The notes beneath the pieces are model-generated. The model was not told where the DNA came from. It searched no databases and saw only the letters and a list, made by a program, of their open reading frames with translations. The position numbers were made by a program, and so were the translations under genes. Positions 62,072 through 64,000 of a stretch of DNA of 64,000 bases are shown in pieces (the stretch's first letter is position 1; each line of letters opens with the position of its first letter). The stretch covers positions 1-64,000 of the forward strand of contig JAJPHE010000126.1 of assembly GCA_021325435.1 (NCBI GenBank), in the 5' to 3' direction. The DNA is from Actinomycetota bacterium. GTDB taxonomy: Bacteria; Actinomycetota; Acidimicrobiia; Acidimicrobiales; JAJPHE01.

Positions 62072-62308
62072 GTGGCCGTCCACGCCTACGTCCTGATCCA
62101 GACCGAGGTGGGCAAGGCGGCCCAGGTCGCCTCGCAGGTGTCGGGGATCCCCGGCGTCGTGTCGGCCGAGGACGTGACCGGCCCCTACGACGTCATCGTT
62201 CGGGCCGAGGCCAACTCGGTGGACGAGCTCGGCAAGATGGTGGTGAGCAAGGTGCAGATGGTGGACGGGATCACCCGCACCCTCACCTGCCCGGTCGTGA
62301 ATCTCTGA
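62072..62308 (+). CDS. Stand-alone Lrp/AsnC-type ligand-binding (RAM) protein
   Basis: This 78-residue protein is only the RAM domain of Lrp regulators (HAYVLIQTEVGKAAQVASQV, VVSAEDVTGPYDVIV, VDGITRTLTCPVV) without a DNA-binding domain. Such proteins form decamers, bind small ligands, often amino acids, and are widespread in Actinobacteria. The GTG has a GAGGAGG site. Its position 63 bases after pckG suggests co-transcription, possibly as a metabolite sensor. Confidence 0.88.
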   Translation: MAVHAYVLIQTEVGKAAQVASQVSGIPGVVSAEDVTGPYDVIVRAEANSVDELGKMVVSKVQMVDGITRTLTCPVVNL

Positions 62309-62369
62309 TCGGCCGGCGCCGGCAAAACCGGTAGGAACAGCCAGGCGCGCGCCTGTCAGACTGCCCGGC

Positions 62370-63254
62370 GTGCAGCTGGCGGAGCCCGACCGGGCCGGCT
62401 TCGTGGAGGTGAACCGAACCCGGCTGCGGGTGTGGGAGTGGGGTGATCCGGCCGACCCGCCGGTGATCTGCGCCCACGGCGCCCATGACCACGGCCGGAT
62501 GTGGGACGACTTCGCCCCTCGCCTGGCCCGGCTCGGGTACCGGGTGGTGGCTCCCGACCTGCGGGGCCATGGTGACAGCGGCCGGGTGTCCTCGGGGCAC
62601 GTCTGGTCCTCGTCGGCGCTCGACCTGGCCCTGCTGGCCCGCCACCTCGGCCCCCCGGTGGGCATGGTCGGCCACTCGTTCGGTGGCGGCCAGGTCGGCT
62701 ATGTGGCGGCGGTGTGGCCCGAGCTGGTGCGCTGGGTCGTGAACCTGGACGGACTGGGCCCCCCGGCCGGCGCCTTCGAGGAGGCCGACCTGGTCGAGAT
62801 GGCCACCCGGTCTCTGCAGGCGGCCCACCGGGCGCTGTCGGGCGCCCCCCGGGTCTACCCGACGCTCGATGACATGGCCGAGCGACGGGCCCAGGTCAAC
62901 GTGCGGCTGCCCCGACCGTGGCTCGACCACCTGGTGGTTCATGGGGCCTCCCCGGTCGACGGGGGCTACCGGTGGAAGACCGACCCGATGTTCGGCGCCG
63001 GCATCCCCGACGACTTCTCCCTCGACCACCTGCGGGCCGAGCTCAGCGGCGTGACCTGTCCGGTCCTGGTGCTGACCGGGGCCGAGCACGACACGTGGAG
63101 CGAGCTGACGCCCGAGCAGGTCGAGGAGCGGCTGGCCTGGATGCCCAACGCCCGCCACCACGTCATCCCGGGCGCCGGCCACTACGTCCACGTCGAAGCG
63201 CCCGAGGCGGTCTTCGCCGAGGTGGCCTCCTTCCTGCGGGAGGTCCGCGGTTGA
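62370..63254 (+). CDS. Alpha/beta hydrolase
   Basis: This 294-residue alpha/beta hydrolase has the oxyanion motif CAHGAHDHG, the nucleophile elbow GHSFGGGQ (Ser near residue 108), the acid in TGAEHDTW and the histidine in GAGHYVH. All catalytic residues are present. The substrate is not predictable from the sequence. It begins with GTG, and its stop overlaps the start of the next gene (TTGA). Confidence 0.9.
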   Translation: MQLAEPDRAGFVEVNRTRLRVWEWGDPADPPVICAHGAHDHGRMWDDFAPRLARLGYRVVAPDLRGHGDSGRVSSGHVWSSSALDLALLARHLGPPVGMVGHSFGGGQVGYVAAVWPELVRWVVNLDGLGPPAGAFEEADLVEMATRSLQAAHRALSGAPRVYPTLDDMAERRAQVNVRLPRPWLDHLVVHGASPVDGGYRWKTDPMFGAGIPDDFSLDHLRAELSGVTCPVLVLTGAEHDTWSELTPEQVEERLAWMPNARHHVIPGAGHYVHVEAPEAVFAEVASFLREVRG

Positions 63255-63919
63255 GCGCCGGCCTGCCCCTCCTCGTGCTCCACGACTTCGGGGATCCGGC
63301 CGCCGGCGGCCCGTGGGTATCCGCCCTGCAGGAATCCGGTTGGCCCGGGGCGGTGCACGGCCCCGAGCTCCCCGGCCACGGCTCCTCGCCAGGGCTGCCG
63401 GGCAACTACGAGTCGTCCGACATCGCACTCAGCGCCCTCCGGGCCCTGGCCGATCAGCAGTGGGAGCGACCGGTGGTGCTGGGGGTCGGCGCCAGCGGTT
63501 GGCCGGCCCAGGTGCTCGCCCTAGGTGGGCGGGCGGCGGCGGTCGTGCTGGTAGACGGCCTCGGCGGCCCGTGGGCGGACGCCGAGGAGGTCATCGACGC
63601 CGGTCGCCGGTGGCTGCGGGCCATAGCCGACGACCCCGAGGCCCACGCCCCGCCGGTGCCGGGCCGCCCCGATCCCCGGGTGCGCCACGGAATCAGCGCC
63701 CAGCGCAGTCGGGCCCTGGCCGAGCGGGCGGCCGCCGCCATGCCCGTCCCCGCCCTGCTGGTGGTGACGGGGGCGAGTCCGCTTCCGGAGGCCGAGGCGG
63801 GCCGGCTGGCGTCCCTCTTCCCGTCGGGGGCCGTGCTGGCCAGGGCGACCGACCCCTCCCCGGGGTCGGTGGCTGGCTTGGTGGCGGAGTGGGGCAGGGC
63901 GCTCGCCAGTCAGGCGTGA
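63251..63919 (+). CDS. Degenerate alpha/beta hydrolase-like protein
   Basis: This 222-residue protein has the hydrolase-like LLVLHDFGD start and PELPGHGSSPG cap-loop, but the elbow is GVGASGWPA rather than GxSxG followed by small residues, and the catalytic histidine near the C-terminus is missing. It may have lost activity or act as a partner of the complete hydrolase, whose stop codon it overlaps. TTG start at 63251-63253. Identity as alpha/beta hydrolase fold is moderate. Confidence 0.7.
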   Translation: MSAGLPLLVLHDFGDPAAGGPWVSALQESGWPGAVHGPELPGHGSSPGLPGNYESSDIALSALRALADQQWERPVVLGVGASGWPAQVLALGGRAAAVVLVDGLGGPWADAEEVIDAGRRWLRAIADDPEAHAPPVPGRPDPRVRHGISAQRSRALAERAAAAMPVPALLVVTGASPLPEAEAGRLASLFPSGAVLARATDPSPGSVAGLVAEWGRALASQA

Positions 63920-63954
63920 CTGCCTGAGGGACCCGGCGCTACCCGGGCGCTCGG

Positions 63955-64000
63955 CTAATCGACAGTGGGATGGGCGGCGGCGATCATCGCCTCCGCCTCG
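63955..64000 (-). CDS. 3' end of an unidentified gene (cut by window edge)
   Basis: The minus strand has an open frame from the window edge to a TAG stop at 63955-63957, coding for the last 14 residues (EAEAMIAAAHPTVD). The short fragment cannot be identified. It converges on the hydrolase-like gene with a 35-base gap. Confidence 0.4.
   Translation of the reverse strand, partial: EAEAMIAAAHPTVD

Noticed and set aside
1-64000. tRNA, rRNA, SRP RNA, tmRNA or RNase P RNA genes
   Set aside because: I scanned gaps between genes for typical acceptor/T-loop patterns and long structured RNA and found none; almost all gaps are under 150 bases.

Overview
The window is very GC-rich, has many GTG and TTG starts, and carries a gene set typical of Actinomycetota: WhiG sigma factor, SepIVA-like coiled-coil protein, DUF2469, Eis-type acetyltransferase, GTP-dependent PEP carboxykinase and the MEP isoprenoid pathway. 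A deep-branching class such as Acidimicrobiia is a reasonable guess, but the sequence alone does not prove it. I see no rRNA, tRNA, CRISPR array, prophage or insertion sequence. No stretch longer than 300 bases lacks a gene.

From 1 to about 48.0 kb almost everything is on the minus strand, with one exception, an ArfB-like gene at 8.6 kb. In transcription order (right to left) the block begins with rsmD-coaD-sepIVA-DUF177-rpmF-plsX-acpP-rnc-mutM-smc-ftsY-ffh-rpsP-khpA-rimM-trmD-rplS-lepB-DUF2469-yraN, covering pantetheine and fatty-acid supply, cell division, chromosome condensation, protein targeting and ribosome maturation. It continues with an enoyl-CoA hydratase, comM-dprA-xerC-whiG, then rpsB-tsf-pyrH-frr-cdsA-dxr-rseP-ispG-eis (translation, phospholipid and isoprenoid synthesis). 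Next comes rimP-nusA-ylxR-infB-ylxP-rbfA-nrnA-truB-ribF behind a strong extended -10 promoter and a leader terminator hairpin. It ends with rpsO-pnp, an M16 peptidase, dapB, and a lipid cluster of an acyl-CoA ligase, two TetR regulators and a di-iron ferritin-like protein cut by the window edge.

From 48.0 to 55.0 kb the gene order turns mosaic: a hot-dog thioesterase with a zinc ribbon, a NlpC/P60 cell-wall hydrolase, an orphan amino-acid-type binding lipoprotein, a YihY/BrkB membrane protein, two small unknowns, a soluble SPFH protein, a small winged-helix regulator, a LapA-type membrane protein and two further small proteins. The promoter regions of the SPFH gene and of the regulator share a 13-base AT-rich motif, which suggests a small regulon. 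This is the best candidate here for something undescribed.

From 55.0 to 64.0 kb there are recG-fakA, rpmB, thiL, pckG, a stand-alone Lrp-type RAM protein and two overlapping alpha/beta-hydrolase genes.

The most notable oddities are an apparent one-base frameshift near the end of nusA, two genes (ylxP and ylxR) whose expected start positions carry ACG and ATA instead of a standard start codon, an imperfect hairpin between rpsO and pnp, and long low-complexity extensions on CdsA, IF-2 and S2.
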